DNA from: Frankia sp. R82
GTDB taxonomy: Bacteria; Actinomycetota; Actinomycetes; Frankiales; Frankiaceae
Length of the DNA: 48,940 nt
Direction of reading: 5' to 3'
NCBI RefSeq assembly: GCF_023716925.1
Contig: NZ_JAMQQG010000026.1
Location: 1-48,940, forward strand
Under the pieces are notes generated by a model. The model searched no databases and was not told where the DNA came from. It saw only the letters and a program-made list of their open reading frames with translations. Below are positions 8,481 to 16,030 of the stretch, piece by piece. The position numbers and the translations under genes are program-made. Every line of letters begins with the position of its first letter. The first letter of the stretch is position 1.

Positions 8481-9202
8481 TCGCCACCGTGCCACACCAT
8501 GCACCGGCCCTCGCCCAGGACCTGCTTGTCAGCGAGACCTTCGGACCCACCTTTCAGGGCGAGGGCGCCTCGTCCGGCCAGCAGGCACTCTTTGTCCGCC
8601 TCGCCGCCTGCAATCTGACCTGCCGCTGGTGTGACACACCCTTCACCTGGGACTGGAGCGCGTTTGACCGTTCTGCCGAGACCCAGCACATCAGTATCAT
8701 CGATCTTGTTCGCTGGACGGCGGGATTCGAGACGAAGCTCGTCGTCGTCACCGGCGGAGAACCGCTGCTCCAGCGCGACCGGCTGACGGAACTGGCGATC
8801 CTGCTGGAGATCGCCGGGAAACGCGTCGAGATCGAAACCAACGGCACGCTTGTTCCTGGTGCCGCGCTGGCCGCCTCGGCCGCGAGGTTCAACGTGAGCG
8901 TCAAACTCGCCCACAGCGGGGTGACGGAAGAACGACGCGTCCGACCAGATGCGATCCGAGCTCTTGCCAACACCTCGGCCTGCAGCTGGAAATTTGTCGT
9001 CCAGCAGCCGGGCGATCTCGACGAGATCGCCGACCTCGAGACCCGCTTCGGCCTCGAGCCGATCTGGGTGATGCCGGCAGGCACCGAGGATGCTTCCACG
9101 CTTGCGGTGATGAGAGCGCTGGCCGACGAGGTGCTGGTCCGCGGGTGGAACCTCACGCCTCGGCTGCACATTCTCCTCTGGGGAGACGCCCGTGGACGCT
9201 GA
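8477..9202 (+). CDS. queE: 7-carboxy-7-deazaguanine synthase (radical SAM)
   Basis: QueE rearranges 6-carboxytetrahydropterin to 7-carboxy-7-deazaguanine using a 4Fe-4S cluster and SAM. The 241-residue protein has the expected N-terminal SETFGPTFQGEG block, the cluster motif Cys45-x3-Cys49-x2-Cys52 (ACNLTCRWCDTPFTW), the VVTGGEPLLQ SAM-binding strand near residue 92, and the ETNGTLVP segment. Length is normal. It starts with GTG inside the queD stop. The next enzyme of the standard pathway, QueC (amide/nitrile formation to preQ0), is not found here, so either the carboxy form is the building block or QueC is elsewhere. Confidence 0.93.
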   Translation: MIATVPHHAPALAQDLLVSETFGPTFQGEGASSGQQALFVRLAACNLTCRWCDTPFTWDWSAFDRSAETQHISIIDLVRWTAGFETKLVVVTGGEPLLQRDRLTELAILLEIAGKRVEIETNGTLVPGAALAASAARFNVSVKLAHSGVTEERRVRPDAIRALANTSACSWKFVVQQPGDLDEIADLETRFGLEPIWVMPAGTEDASTLAVMRALADEVLVRGWNLTPRLHILLWGDARGR

Positions 9203-9746
9203 CGTGCTCACCTGGCCCGAGCTCACCGACATCACCGAGAAACTGGCCGCCGCGGTGGCCGCCGATCCCGTGCCGGATGTCATCGTGGGTATCCTGCGCG
9301 GGGGGATGGTTCCCGCGGTTCTGCTTGCCCACCGTCTGGGTGTTCGGGACGTCCGCGCTCTCCCGATCACGCACACCCGGTACGACGGCGTGAACGCGCC
9401 GAAGACCGAGCGGCCAATGCTGGCGTACCCCGGCTCCGTCGGCCGTCTCGAGGGCCGGGACGTCCTGGTGGTCGATGACGTGATGGGCAGCGGAGACACC
9501 CTCGAGGCCGCCTGCGACCATCTGGCCGGCCAGGGCGCCCGCAGAATACGCAGCGCCATCTGCCTGCGAAATCGGGCGAACCAGCCGGTTGCCGACACTG
9601 ACGCCCACGGCACCGGTGCCGGTGCCGGTGCCGGTGCTGACGTTGCCGGTGATGGTGGCGGTGGCGGTGGCGGTGAGGCGCGGATCCCGACCTACCTCGG
9701 GCGCGAGATCCAGCGGTGGGTGGTCTTTCCCTGGGAGCAGCCGTGA
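9192..9746 (+). CDS. Phosphoribosyltransferase, type I
   Basis: A protein of 184 residues with the type I phosphoribosyltransferase fold: an N-terminal ILRGGMVPAVLLAHRLG strand-helix at residues 34-50, and the PRPP-binding loop VLVVDDVMGSGDTL at residues 91-104. The family joins a base to PRPP to make the nucleotide. Its position directly after queD and queE suggests a 7-deazaguanine derivative as the base, comparable in role to ToyH of the toyocamycin pathway; that is inference. An odd feature is a low-complexity Gly/Ala insert at residues 139-162, made by an in-frame hexanucleotide-like repeat, in what is normally a short hinge near the C-terminus. The start is GTG at 9192 with GGGGAGA upstream, overlapping queE by 11 nt. 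Confidence 0.88.
   Translation: MDADVLTWPELTDITEKLAAAVAADPVPDVIVGILRGGMVPAVLLAHRLGVRDVRALPITHTRYDGVNAPKTERPMLAYPGSVGRLEGRDVLVVDDVMGSGDTLEAACDHLAGQGARRIRSAICLRNRANQPVADTDAHGTGAGAGAGADVAGDGGGGGGGEARIPTYLGREIQRWVVFPWEQP
9609..9677 (+). repeat. In-frame GGTGCC / GGTGGC tandem repeat inside the phosphoribosyltransferase gene
   Basis: Several copies of the hexamer GGTGCC are followed by GGTGGC copies, coding for Gly-Ala and poly-Gly runs. Because the unit is 6 nt, copy changes would keep the reading frame and only alter loop length. Confidence 0.8.
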
Positions 9747-10867
9747 CGACGGTGGCGTTCTGCCTGCTTACCTACCGGCCGGATCATCCGTCGGGTATCG
9801 AGCGCAGCATCGCCGCGTTGGCCGCCGGCCTGCGCGGGCTCGGCCACACAGTCGTGATCCTCGCTGGCGGTCCGGGGGAACCGGGCGACGAGGCCGAGCC
9901 CGGGCTGATCCGGCTTGCGTCGGTGCGGCTGCCTCGTCCGGCGCTCAACGCCGACGTGCTCGCCTCGATTGCCGAGCCCGAGCCGGTCCTGGCCGAGGTG
10001 TCGCGCGTGCTGCATGACCTGTCGGTGCAGGTCGTGTGCTGGGGCGCACCCGTCTGGGGTCTCGGCCACCTCAGTCCGGCACCAGCCGGTGTGCGGACCG
10101 CGCTGATGATGCACAACACGATCCGGCCCAGCTCGGCGGACACGTGGGCGAAGGCGATAGCCGCCGCCGACGTCGTGCTGCCGGCGAGCCCCTATCTGGT
10201 GGCCGCGGCGCACAGGGACGGCTGGGACACCCGTGCCTGGCGGGTGGTGCCCAACGGGCTGCTCACCGTCCCCCGGGCAGCGGACCGCGAACTGCGGGAG
10301 CGGCTACGCACGTCCGGTCCGCTGCGGCTGGTGTCCCGGGCCGCGCCGGTCAAGGGGCAGGCCGAATTTCTGGCGGCGATGCCGCCGCACTGGGATCGCC
10401 AGGTGGAGGTCGTGCTCGCCGAAGCCGATTTCGAGTTCGAGCCCGGCGAGCAGGCCGCGGCGCTGGCTGCCTGCCGCGCCCAGGCGGCCCGACGTCCTGA
10501 CGTGGTGCACCTGCTGCCGGCGCTGGGCTGGCGGGAGGTGCCCGCGTTCTTCGCCGGCGCGGCGGCCACCGTCATCTCGTCGGTGGAGCCCGAGACGTTC
10601 AGTCACACGGCCGCCGAGGCGCTGTCCACCGGCACCCCGGTGATCACCTTCGATCACGGTTATGTGCCGACGCTCATCGGCCCGGCCGGACGGGTCGTGC
10701 CGCTGCGGTCGGGTTTTCCCGCCGTCTGGGCGGCACTCGACGACCTGCTGGCAGACGCCGACGCCTACCACGCCGCCAGTTCCGCGGCGCCGACGCGCAT
10801 TGCCCCGCACACCCCGGAAAAGGCGGCCGAGGCATTCCTCGCCGCGACGGCCACCTCGACTCCCTGA
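9743..10867 (+). CDS. Glycosyltransferase, GT4-like
   Basis: A protein of 374 residues with the GT-B two-domain layout. The N-terminal acceptor domain has a Gly-rich loop (RPDHPSGIERSIAALAAGL). The C-terminal nucleotide-sugar domain has the GT4 retaining Ex7E motif, PETFSHTAAEALSTGTPVI, with the two glutamates at 284 and 292. Such enzymes move a sugar from a nucleotide donor, often UDP-GlcNAc. The next gene is a PIG-L deacetylase; that pairing is the one used in mycothiol (MshA/MshB), bacillithiol and 2-deoxystreptamine aminoglycoside (BtrM/BtrD, NeoM/NeoD) pathways, to add GlcNAc and then free its amine. By analogy I infer a GlcNAc-like donor. The start is GTG at 9743 inside the preceding stop (GTGA overlap). 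Confidence 0.88.
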   Translation: MTTVAFCLLTYRPDHPSGIERSIAALAAGLRGLGHTVVILAGGPGEPGDEAEPGLIRLASVRLPRPALNADVLASIAEPEPVLAEVSRVLHDLSVQVVCWGAPVWGLGHLSPAPAGVRTALMMHNTIRPSSADTWAKAIAAADVVLPASPYLVAAAHRDGWDTRAWRVVPNGLLTVPRAADRELRERLRTSGPLRLVSRAAPVKGQAEFLAAMPPHWDRQVEVVLAEADFEFEPGEQAAALAACRAQAARRPDVVHLLPALGWREVPAFFAGAAATVISSVEPETFSHTAAEALSTGTPVITFDHGYVPTLIGPAGRVVPLRSGFPAVWAALDDLLADADAYHAASSAAPTRIAPHTPEKAAEAFLAATATSTP

Positions 10868-10973
10868 ACGCCGACCCTGAGCTCCACAACCCGCGAAGCC
10901 GGGCCAGGCACCACCGCCATACGGGCCCCGTATGGCCCCGTCCAACCCCTTCCACGGTCAAGAGGAGGGCTCC

Positions 10974-11675
10974 GTGTTCGGACTACTACCCGGGGACAGA
11001 GCGCTGGTCGTCGGCGCTCATCCTGACGATGAAACCGTCGGCATGGCCGGCACGATCGCCGCCATGACCGGCTACGGCATCCAGGTCGACGTGCTCTCCG
11101 TCGTCTGCGTTACCACGCCGATGTACGGCGGCCACTCCGACAGCCGCACGCGGCTTGACGAGTTCCACGAGGCGTGCGACGTCCTGGGCGTCGACCGGCG
11201 TCGGGTCGCGTGGCTCGACGACCGGCGTGCGGCCAGTCCGAGCACGCATCTTTCCGAGCTGGTCGCTCTGATCGAGACGGGCGAGGACGTGTCCCTGGCC
11301 GCCTCACGGCCGGCCGCCCTGTTCATCCCGGCAGGCGGCCATCACCAGGACCACCAGGCCGTGCACCTCGCGGCCCTCGCCGCGGTCCGCCCCGGCCCTC
11401 GGCCTGGGCGCCCCCTGCCGCGCCTCGTACTCGGCTACGACGGGCCCGAGGACCGCGCCTGGCTTGCTGGTTGCGCACCGCGGCCCGTGCTCATCGACAT
11501 CACCTCAGCCCTCCAGGCCAAAGCCAAGGCACTCGCCTGCTACCAGAGCCAGCTGCGCGACGATCCGCATCCCCGCAGCATCGAGAAGATCCAGGCACAG
11601 GACTGCGCGGCGGGCGCCGAGATCGGTGCTCACGCCGCCGAACGGTTCGCCGTCTACCGGATGGCGTTCTCGTGA
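10974..11675 (+). CDS. PIG-L / LmbE-family zinc deacetylase
   Basis: A protein of 233 residues, taking the GTG at 10974 as start because GAGGAGGG lies just upstream; an ATG at 10932 would add 14 residues of poor quality. The family signature AHPDDE is at residues 15-20 and the second metal-site histidine is in GGHHQDHQAVHLAAL near residue 123. PIG-L enzymes remove N-acetyl groups from GlcNAc conjugates (MshB, BtrD, PIG-L). Here it most likely deacetylates the product of the preceding glycosyltransferase. It overlaps the next gene as GTGA. The 106-bp gap before it is the largest break in this series and could hold a minor promoter. Confidence 0.92.
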   Translation: MFGLLPGDRALVVGAHPDDETVGMAGTIAAMTGYGIQVDVLSVVCVTTPMYGGHSDSRTRLDEFHEACDVLGVDRRRVAWLDDRRAASPSTHLSELVALIETGEDVSLAASRPAALFIPAGGHHQDHQAVHLAALAAVRPGPRPGRPLPRLVLGYDGPEDRAWLAGCAPRPVLIDITSALQAKAKALACYQSQLRDDPHPRSIEKIQAQDCAAGAEIGAHAAERFAVYRMAFS

Positions 11676-12475
11676 CCAGCCCCGACACCGCCAACGCCAC
11701 CACCGACAACGACGCCGCCGCCGTAGATGCCGCCACCGGTCACGTTCTCGTCGCGCATCAGCCGGCCTATCTGCCCTGGCCTGGCTACTTCGCCCGGCTG
11801 CTGGACGCGGACCGGTTCCTCCTGCTCGATCATGTCCAGTTCAGCGCGGGCAGCTGGCAGCAGCGCAACGTCACCCTGGGCAGTGACGGCACCCGCCGGC
11901 TGCTGACGGTTCCGATCCGCCGGCCGCACCACCAGCCGATCCGCGACGTCATGATCGCCGATGACCGGTGGCGTGCACGCCACTGGCGGATCATCACAGA
12001 CGGCTACCGGTATGCGCCCTTCTGGCCGCAGTGGGAGCCGCACCTGGCGACGATCTACGACCGGCCCTGGGAGCGGCTTGCCGCGCTGAACGAGGCGCTG
12101 CTGCGCCTTCTGCTGGACGGATTCGGGCTGTCCGTGAAGCTCGTCCGCTCCAGCGAGCTTGCGCCAGCGGGCCATCGAACCGACATGCTGATCGACCTGT
12201 GTCGGCTGACCGGCGCCCGGGTCCTGCGCGTCGGCACCGGCGCGACCAGCTACCTCGACGGTGACAGCCTTGCCCGCGCCGAGATCGGGATCGAGGTGGC
12301 GACCTACTCCCATCCGCCCTACGCCCAGGGCCGCCGCGGCTTCCTGCCCGGCCTGTCAGCCCTGGACCTTCTGTTGCACTGCGGCCCGGCCGCCCGCAGC
12401 ATCCTGGTCGCCGGTGCGGCGGTCAGCCCTTGGACCTCGGCCCTCGCCTCGGAGGTTTCCCATGCCACCCGATGA
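11672..12475 (+). CDS. WbqC-like family protein
   Basis: A protein of 267 residues. After a Thr/Ala/Asp-rich N-terminal tail it has the WbqC-family opening HVLVAHQPAYLPWPGYFARL at residues 24-43, then DHVQFSAGSWQQRN, and near the C-terminus the TSYLDGD and FLPGLSALDLL segments. WbqC-like proteins occur in O-antigen, glycan and natural-product loci, usually near aminotransferases and radical SAM enzymes; to my knowledge their reaction is not settled. By position it may act on the amine exposed by the deacetylase or made by the aminotransferase. It starts with GTG in a GTGA overlap and runs 14 nt into the next gene. Confidence 0.85.
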   Translation: MTSPDTANATTDNDAAAVDAATGHVLVAHQPAYLPWPGYFARLLDADRFLLLDHVQFSAGSWQQRNVTLGSDGTRRLLTVPIRRPHHQPIRDVMIADDRWRARHWRIITDGYRYAPFWPQWEPHLATIYDRPWERLAALNEALLRLLLDGFGLSVKLVRSSELAPAGHRTDMLIDLCRLTGARVLRVGTGATSYLDGDSLARAEIGIEVATYSHPPYAQGRRGFLPGLSALDLLLHCGPAARSILVAGAAVSPWTSALASEVSHATR

Positions 12476-13211
12476 TCAGAACCCGACGATGACGACCGGT
12501 CCGAGGCCAGCCGGGCCGACGCTGGCCAAGCCCGATTCCACGTCCGTCCGACCCTGGGTCACCCTCGAAGGCATCAACGGGGTCGGCAAGACCTACCTCG
12601 CCGACCGCGCCGTCGACCAGCTCGGCACCCGCTGCGTGCCGCTGGTCGAACTGCCCGACCACGACAGCGACGGGCTCCCAGGACAGGTGATCCATGCCCT
12701 GCACGCGACCGGCGACCACTTTCTGCAGACGGGGCATCCGAAGACCGAAACCCTGCTGCTGGCCGCCCTCCAGGTGCACCGCCACGAGGCCACCCGGCTC
12801 GAAGCGGGCCAGGTCGTTCTCGAGGACCGCGGCCCGTACAGCGTGGCCGTCTACCAGGCCGCCGTGCTCTGCGCCACCGCCTCCCTCGACGAGGCGTTCG
12901 CCACTGCCCGCACCATCCTGGACCTGCTGACCCAGTGGCGGCCCCTGCCCACTGCCACGCTCCTGATCGTCGACGATCCGCGCCTGTGCCGGGAGCGGTT
13001 CGAGCGGCGAACCGGTCGCCGTGCCAGCCCCGGCGAGGTGGTGCTCATGGAGCGCGTGGCCAGCCTCTACGACATGTTCGCGGCCACCCTGCCCGGCCCG
13101 TTCGCGTTCGAGGTGCTCGACCGCACGAAGCTGGACACGGACGCCTGCGTGCACCGCATCGTCGCGGCCTGCGAACGAGTGGCCGCCACCCCGACCCTGG
13201 AGGCCCGGTGA
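12462..13211 (+). CDS. Thymidylate-kinase-like P-loop nucleotide/small-molecule kinase
   Basis: A protein of 249 residues with the Walker A loop LEGINGVGKTYL at about 35-46, the DR(G/Y) strand end LEDRGPYSVAVYQ, and an Arg-rich lid (RFERRTGRRASPGEV). This layout is that of dTMP kinase, but the length and the 30-residue N-terminal extension are unlike the housekeeping enzyme. A phosphate transfer onto a nucleotide or sugar in the pathway is the simplest role. GGAGG at 12451-12455 supports the ATG at 12462. It overlaps both neighbours (14 nt upstream, GTGA downstream). Confidence 0.8.
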   Translation: MPPDDQNPTMTTGPRPAGPTLAKPDSTSVRPWVTLEGINGVGKTYLADRAVDQLGTRCVPLVELPDHDSDGLPGQVIHALHATGDHFLQTGHPKTETLLLAALQVHRHEATRLEAGQVVLEDRGPYSVAVYQAAVLCATASLDEAFATARTILDLLTQWRPLPTATLLIVDDPRLCRERFERRTGRRASPGEVVLMERVASLYDMFAATLPGPFAFEVLDRTKLDTDACVHRIVAACERVAATPTLEAR

Positions 13212-14260
13212 TCACCAGTGGTGCCCATGAGGGGACCACCGTGTTGTGGGCGCTGCGCAGCCCCTGCCCGCTGGCCTGCGAGTACTGCTACTTCGGAGCA
13301 CTCGAGGAGCATCGGGAGAACCCCGTCACCGCACCGGGAACACTCTCCCATCTGTCCCGCGACGACCTTCCCGCCGGTGACGTCCTCGCCTTCGCCCGCA
13401 CCATCGCCGGGTCGGCGGTGCAGCGGGTGTTCCTGGCCGGCGGAGAGCCTCTCGTGTGGCCGCCGATCCTGAGCCTGATCGAGATCCTCCGCAGCGGCGG
13501 GGTGGAGGTGGTCGTCTGCACGAACGGCATCCCGCTGAACCGCCCGGAGATCACGCGTTCACTCGTCGAGCTCGAGGTCGACGCGGTGTCCGTGTCCCTG
13601 GACTCGCTCGACGCCCGCTACCACGACACCTGGCGCCCCTCGCGCAACGGCAAGGACGGCTGGCAGCAGGCCGTCGACGGCCTCCGGACCCTGGTCACCG
13701 CCCGCGGCAACGCGCCGACCCCGCGGATCGGGATCTACATGGTCCTCACCCGGCGCAACCTCACCAGCCTCGCCGCGACCGGTCGCTTCGCCGCTGACCT
13801 CGGCTGCGACTACTTCGTCCCGCAGCCGGTCGCACTCGACGCGGGCCACCGGCTCCACTCCGAGCTCACCCTGGTCGAGGACGATCTGCCAGCCCTTGGG
13901 CAGCAGTTCACCGCCCTCGCCAACGCGCGGTTGCCGCTGTGGACACCGGCGGTCGACTACCCCGGCCGGATCGCCGACGCGGTGCGGACCTCCGTCGGGT
14001 CCGTCCGCGGCTGTTTCGGGGGCCGGCGTCTGTTCTTCGTGCAGCCCGACGGGTCGGTCTGGGACTGCCCGTCGTCGCTGCGGATCGCCGCCACCCCGCC
14101 GTCGCGCCACCGGACGATTCGGGGCAACACCGCTGCCGAGGTCTTCACCGCGGACGACAGCTGCGCGGACTGCGCACTGTTCTCCGTCGACTGCGTGAAC
14201 ATGTGGCCCCTGATGGACTTCGACCGAGTCCTGTCCACCACCGCTGGGACGGCGCCGTGA
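13208..14260 (+). CDS. Radical SAM protein with SPASM-like C-terminal domain
   Basis: A protein of 350 residues. The SAM-cleaving 4Fe-4S motif is Cys20-x3-Cys24-x2-Cys27 (SPCPLACEYCYF), followed by the FLAGGEPLVWP strand and CTNGIPLN. The C-terminal part has a Cys-x12-Gly-x4-Cys unit (from RGCFGGRR to VWDC) and a second Cys group (CADCALFSVDC), as in SPASM or Twitch domains that hold auxiliary Fe-S clusters. SPASM enzymes mature peptides or, as in BtrN, oxidise an aminocyclitol alcohol. No precursor peptide gene is visible nearby, and a DegT aminotransferase follows, so I favour a small-molecule dehydrogenase or epimerase over RiPP maturation. It is joined to both neighbours by GTGA overlaps. 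Confidence 0.87.
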   Translation: MITSGAHEGTTVLWALRSPCPLACEYCYFGALEEHRENPVTAPGTLSHLSRDDLPAGDVLAFARTIAGSAVQRVFLAGGEPLVWPPILSLIEILRSGGVEVVVCTNGIPLNRPEITRSLVELEVDAVSVSLDSLDARYHDTWRPSRNGKDGWQQAVDGLRTLVTARGNAPTPRIGIYMVLTRRNLTSLAATGRFAADLGCDYFVPQPVALDAGHRLHSELTLVEDDLPALGQQFTALANARLPLWTPAVDYPGRIADAVRTSVGSVRGCFGGRRLFFVQPDGSVWDCPSSLRIAATPPSRHRTIRGNTAAEVFTADDSCADCALFSVDCVNMWPLMDFDRVLSTTAGTAP

Positions 14261-15360
14261 CCGTGCCTGATCCGTTGGCCCTGCTGGAGCAGGTGGTGAC
14301 GCGCAGGCCGGATCCCGCCAGCCGCGAGCAGGCGGCCCTGTTGGAAGCCGAACTCGCCGCCGCCCACGACGTGGCGTACGCGGTCGTCGTCTCCTCCGGA
14401 ACCGCGGCCCTGCACACCGCGCTCGTTGCCGCCGGGATCGGCGCGGGCGACGAGGTTCTGGTCTCAGCCATCCCCGTGATCATGACGGTGGCGGCCGTGG
14501 TCCTGGCCGGCGCCCGGCCGGTCTTCGTCGACACCGGGCCGGACGGCGAGCCGTTCGATGTCGCCGATGCCGCTTCCAAGATCACATCCAGGACGCGGGC
14601 CGTGCTTCCCGTCCATCTCGGCGGACGAAGCGGCGACCTGCAGCCGGTGGTCGATCTGGCAGCCCACACCGGCCTTCACCTCATCGAGGATGCCTGCCAG
14701 GCGCATGGCAGCCGCTACCGGGGATGGCTGCTCGGCACGCTGGGATCGGCCGGCTGTTTCTCGCTCAAGGACGGCAAGCTGCTCTCGTGCGGCGAGGGCG
14801 GCTACCTCGTCACCAACGATCCCGACCTCGCCGCCCGGGCCCGGGCGTTCCAGTCCCACTGGCAGACGCCGGCACCCGGCCAGCCGGCGCTGACCCGTCT
14901 CGGCACGAACTACCGGCTCGCCGAGCCGCTCGCCGCGCTGGCCCGGCTCAGCCTCGCCGGCTTCGACGCCAGGCTCGCGCGCCATCGCCATGGCGCCAAC
15001 CGACTCGTCCACCTGGTCGGTGACGTGCCCGGTCTCACTGTCATTCCGGCTGCGCCAGAAGAACAGCCCAACGGCTACTGCGCGATGTGGCGGATCCTGC
15101 TCCCCCGTCCGCGGGAACTGTCCGGCCGTCTCGCCGAAGCCGGCGTGGTCAACAGCGTCGGATCCTTCGGCCTGCGCGCCGCCCACCAGCATGTGGCCTG
15201 CCGTTCTCTGCACCCCGCGCCCTGCCCGAACGCCGCACACGCGGCCGACTCCCTGCTCGCGGTCCCGGTCTCGTTGCCAGATTCGGATTCGAGCTTGGAC
15301 GACGACGGCCGACTTGCCTGGATCGCGGACCTGATCACGACAGAGGTATCGGCATGGTGA
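14257..15360 (+). CDS. DegT/DnrJ/EryC1/StrS-family PLP aminotransferase
   Basis: A protein of 367 residues. It shows the VVVSSGTAALHTAL cofactor-phosphate loop near 44-57, the LIEDACQAHGSRYRG aspartate strand near 142-156, and the PLP-binding lysine at about residue 174 in CFSLKDGKLLSCGEGG. These enzymes put an amino group on keto-sugars or keto-cyclitols (for example BtrS, StsC, DesI). The preceding radical SAM enzyme could provide the ketone, the BtrN-BtrS logic of 2-deoxystreptamine synthesis. This is inferred from family and adjacency. The N-terminus is slightly shorter than in many members. It overlaps the exonuclease gene by 7 nt. Confidence 0.9.
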   Translation: MTVPDPLALLEQVVTRRPDPASREQAALLEAELAAAHDVAYAVVVSSGTAALHTALVAAGIGAGDEVLVSAIPVIMTVAAVVLAGARPVFVDTGPDGEPFDVADAASKITSRTRAVLPVHLGGRSGDLQPVVDLAAHTGLHLIEDACQAHGSRYRGWLLGTLGSAGCFSLKDGKLLSCGEGGYLVTNDPDLAARARAFQSHWQTPAPGQPALTRLGTNYRLAEPLAALARLSLAGFDARLARHRHGANRLVHLVGDVPGLTVIPAAPEEQPNGYCAMWRILLPRPRELSGRLAEAGVVNSVGSFGLRAAHQHVACRSLHPAPCPNAAHAADSLLAVPVSLPDSDSSLDDDGRLAWIADLITTEVSAW

Positions 15361-16022
15361 TCCTCGACGACCCGGAGTTCCAGGCCCATACGTTCGTCGT
15401 CCTGGACTTCGAGGCACTCACGCCCAAGGGCCGTCCGGCCGAACCCACCGAGGTCGCGGCGGTGGCGGGCTCGTTCCGCACCGGCCGCTGGGTGGAAACC
15501 GGCCGGTTCAGCGCGCTGATACGGCCACCCGACGATGTGCCGGTGACCCGGTTCGACGTCGAACAGACCGGGCTGACCGAGGAGGTGCTGCGTGCCCAGG
15601 CCCCCGCGGCGCAGGTCATGGCGTCCCTCGACGGACGGCTGACCGCACCGCCCTACCGTCTGGTCGCCCACCATGCGCCCACCGAGGCCGGGCTCATCGC
15701 CCGCCAGCACGAACACTGCCCGCGGCTGGCCGCGACGCCGCTGCTGTGCACCGTCCGGCTCGCCCGCGTCGCCTACCCCGAGCTGCCCTCCCACAGCCTG
15801 AACGCGGTGCTCCACCACCTGGGCATCCCGCTGCCCGCGGACCGGCACCGGGCCCTGCCGGACGTGGAAGTGACCGTCGCCGTGTTCGCGCAGTTGCTCG
15901 CCGACGGCGCCGCCGCCGGCCACTGGTCAACCCTGGCCGACCTCGACCGTCTCGGTGGCCTGCCGCCCAGACACCCGCCGCCGGGCCCGGCGGATGCCGC
16001 CGTCCAGCCTGCCCTGTTCTGA
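15354..16022 (+). CDS. DnaQ-like (DEDDh) 3'-5' exonuclease domain protein
   Basis: A protein of 222 residues with the RNase H-like exonuclease fold. Motif I is VLDFEAL (the D-x-E pair) near residue 17, motif III is HRALPDVEVT near 166 (the usual His and Asp). Motif II reads HHAPTEAGLI, where most DEDDh enzymes have an Asp at the position of this Glu, so activity needs proof. Known members trim DNA, RNA or oligonucleotides. Inside a biosynthetic operon it may hydrolyse a nucleotide intermediate or be a repair or resistance function; neither can be chosen from sequence. It ends 8 bp from the convergent NUDIX gene. Confidence 0.8.
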   Translation: MVILDDPEFQAHTFVVLDFEALTPKGRPAEPTEVAAVAGSFRTGRWVETGRFSALIRPPDDVPVTRFDVEQTGLTEEVLRAQAPAAQVMASLDGRLTAPPYRLVAHHAPTEAGLIARQHEHCPRLAATPLLCTVRLARVAYPELPSHSLNAVLHHLGIPLPADRHRALPDVEVTVAVFAQLLADGAAAGHWSTLADLDRLGGLPPRHPPPGPADAAVQPALF

Positions 16023-16030
16023 TCCGGCCC

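Noticed and set aside
13208-14260. RiPP maturation by the SPASM radical SAM protein
   Set aside because: I found no plausible precursor peptide gene or recognition-element domain nearby; the neighbours act on sugars and nucleotides.
9743-15360. A standard 2-deoxystreptamine aminoglycoside cluster
   Set aside because: No 2-deoxy-scyllo-inosose synthase gene is found, and the enzymes are in a different order and context; only the enzyme classes match.
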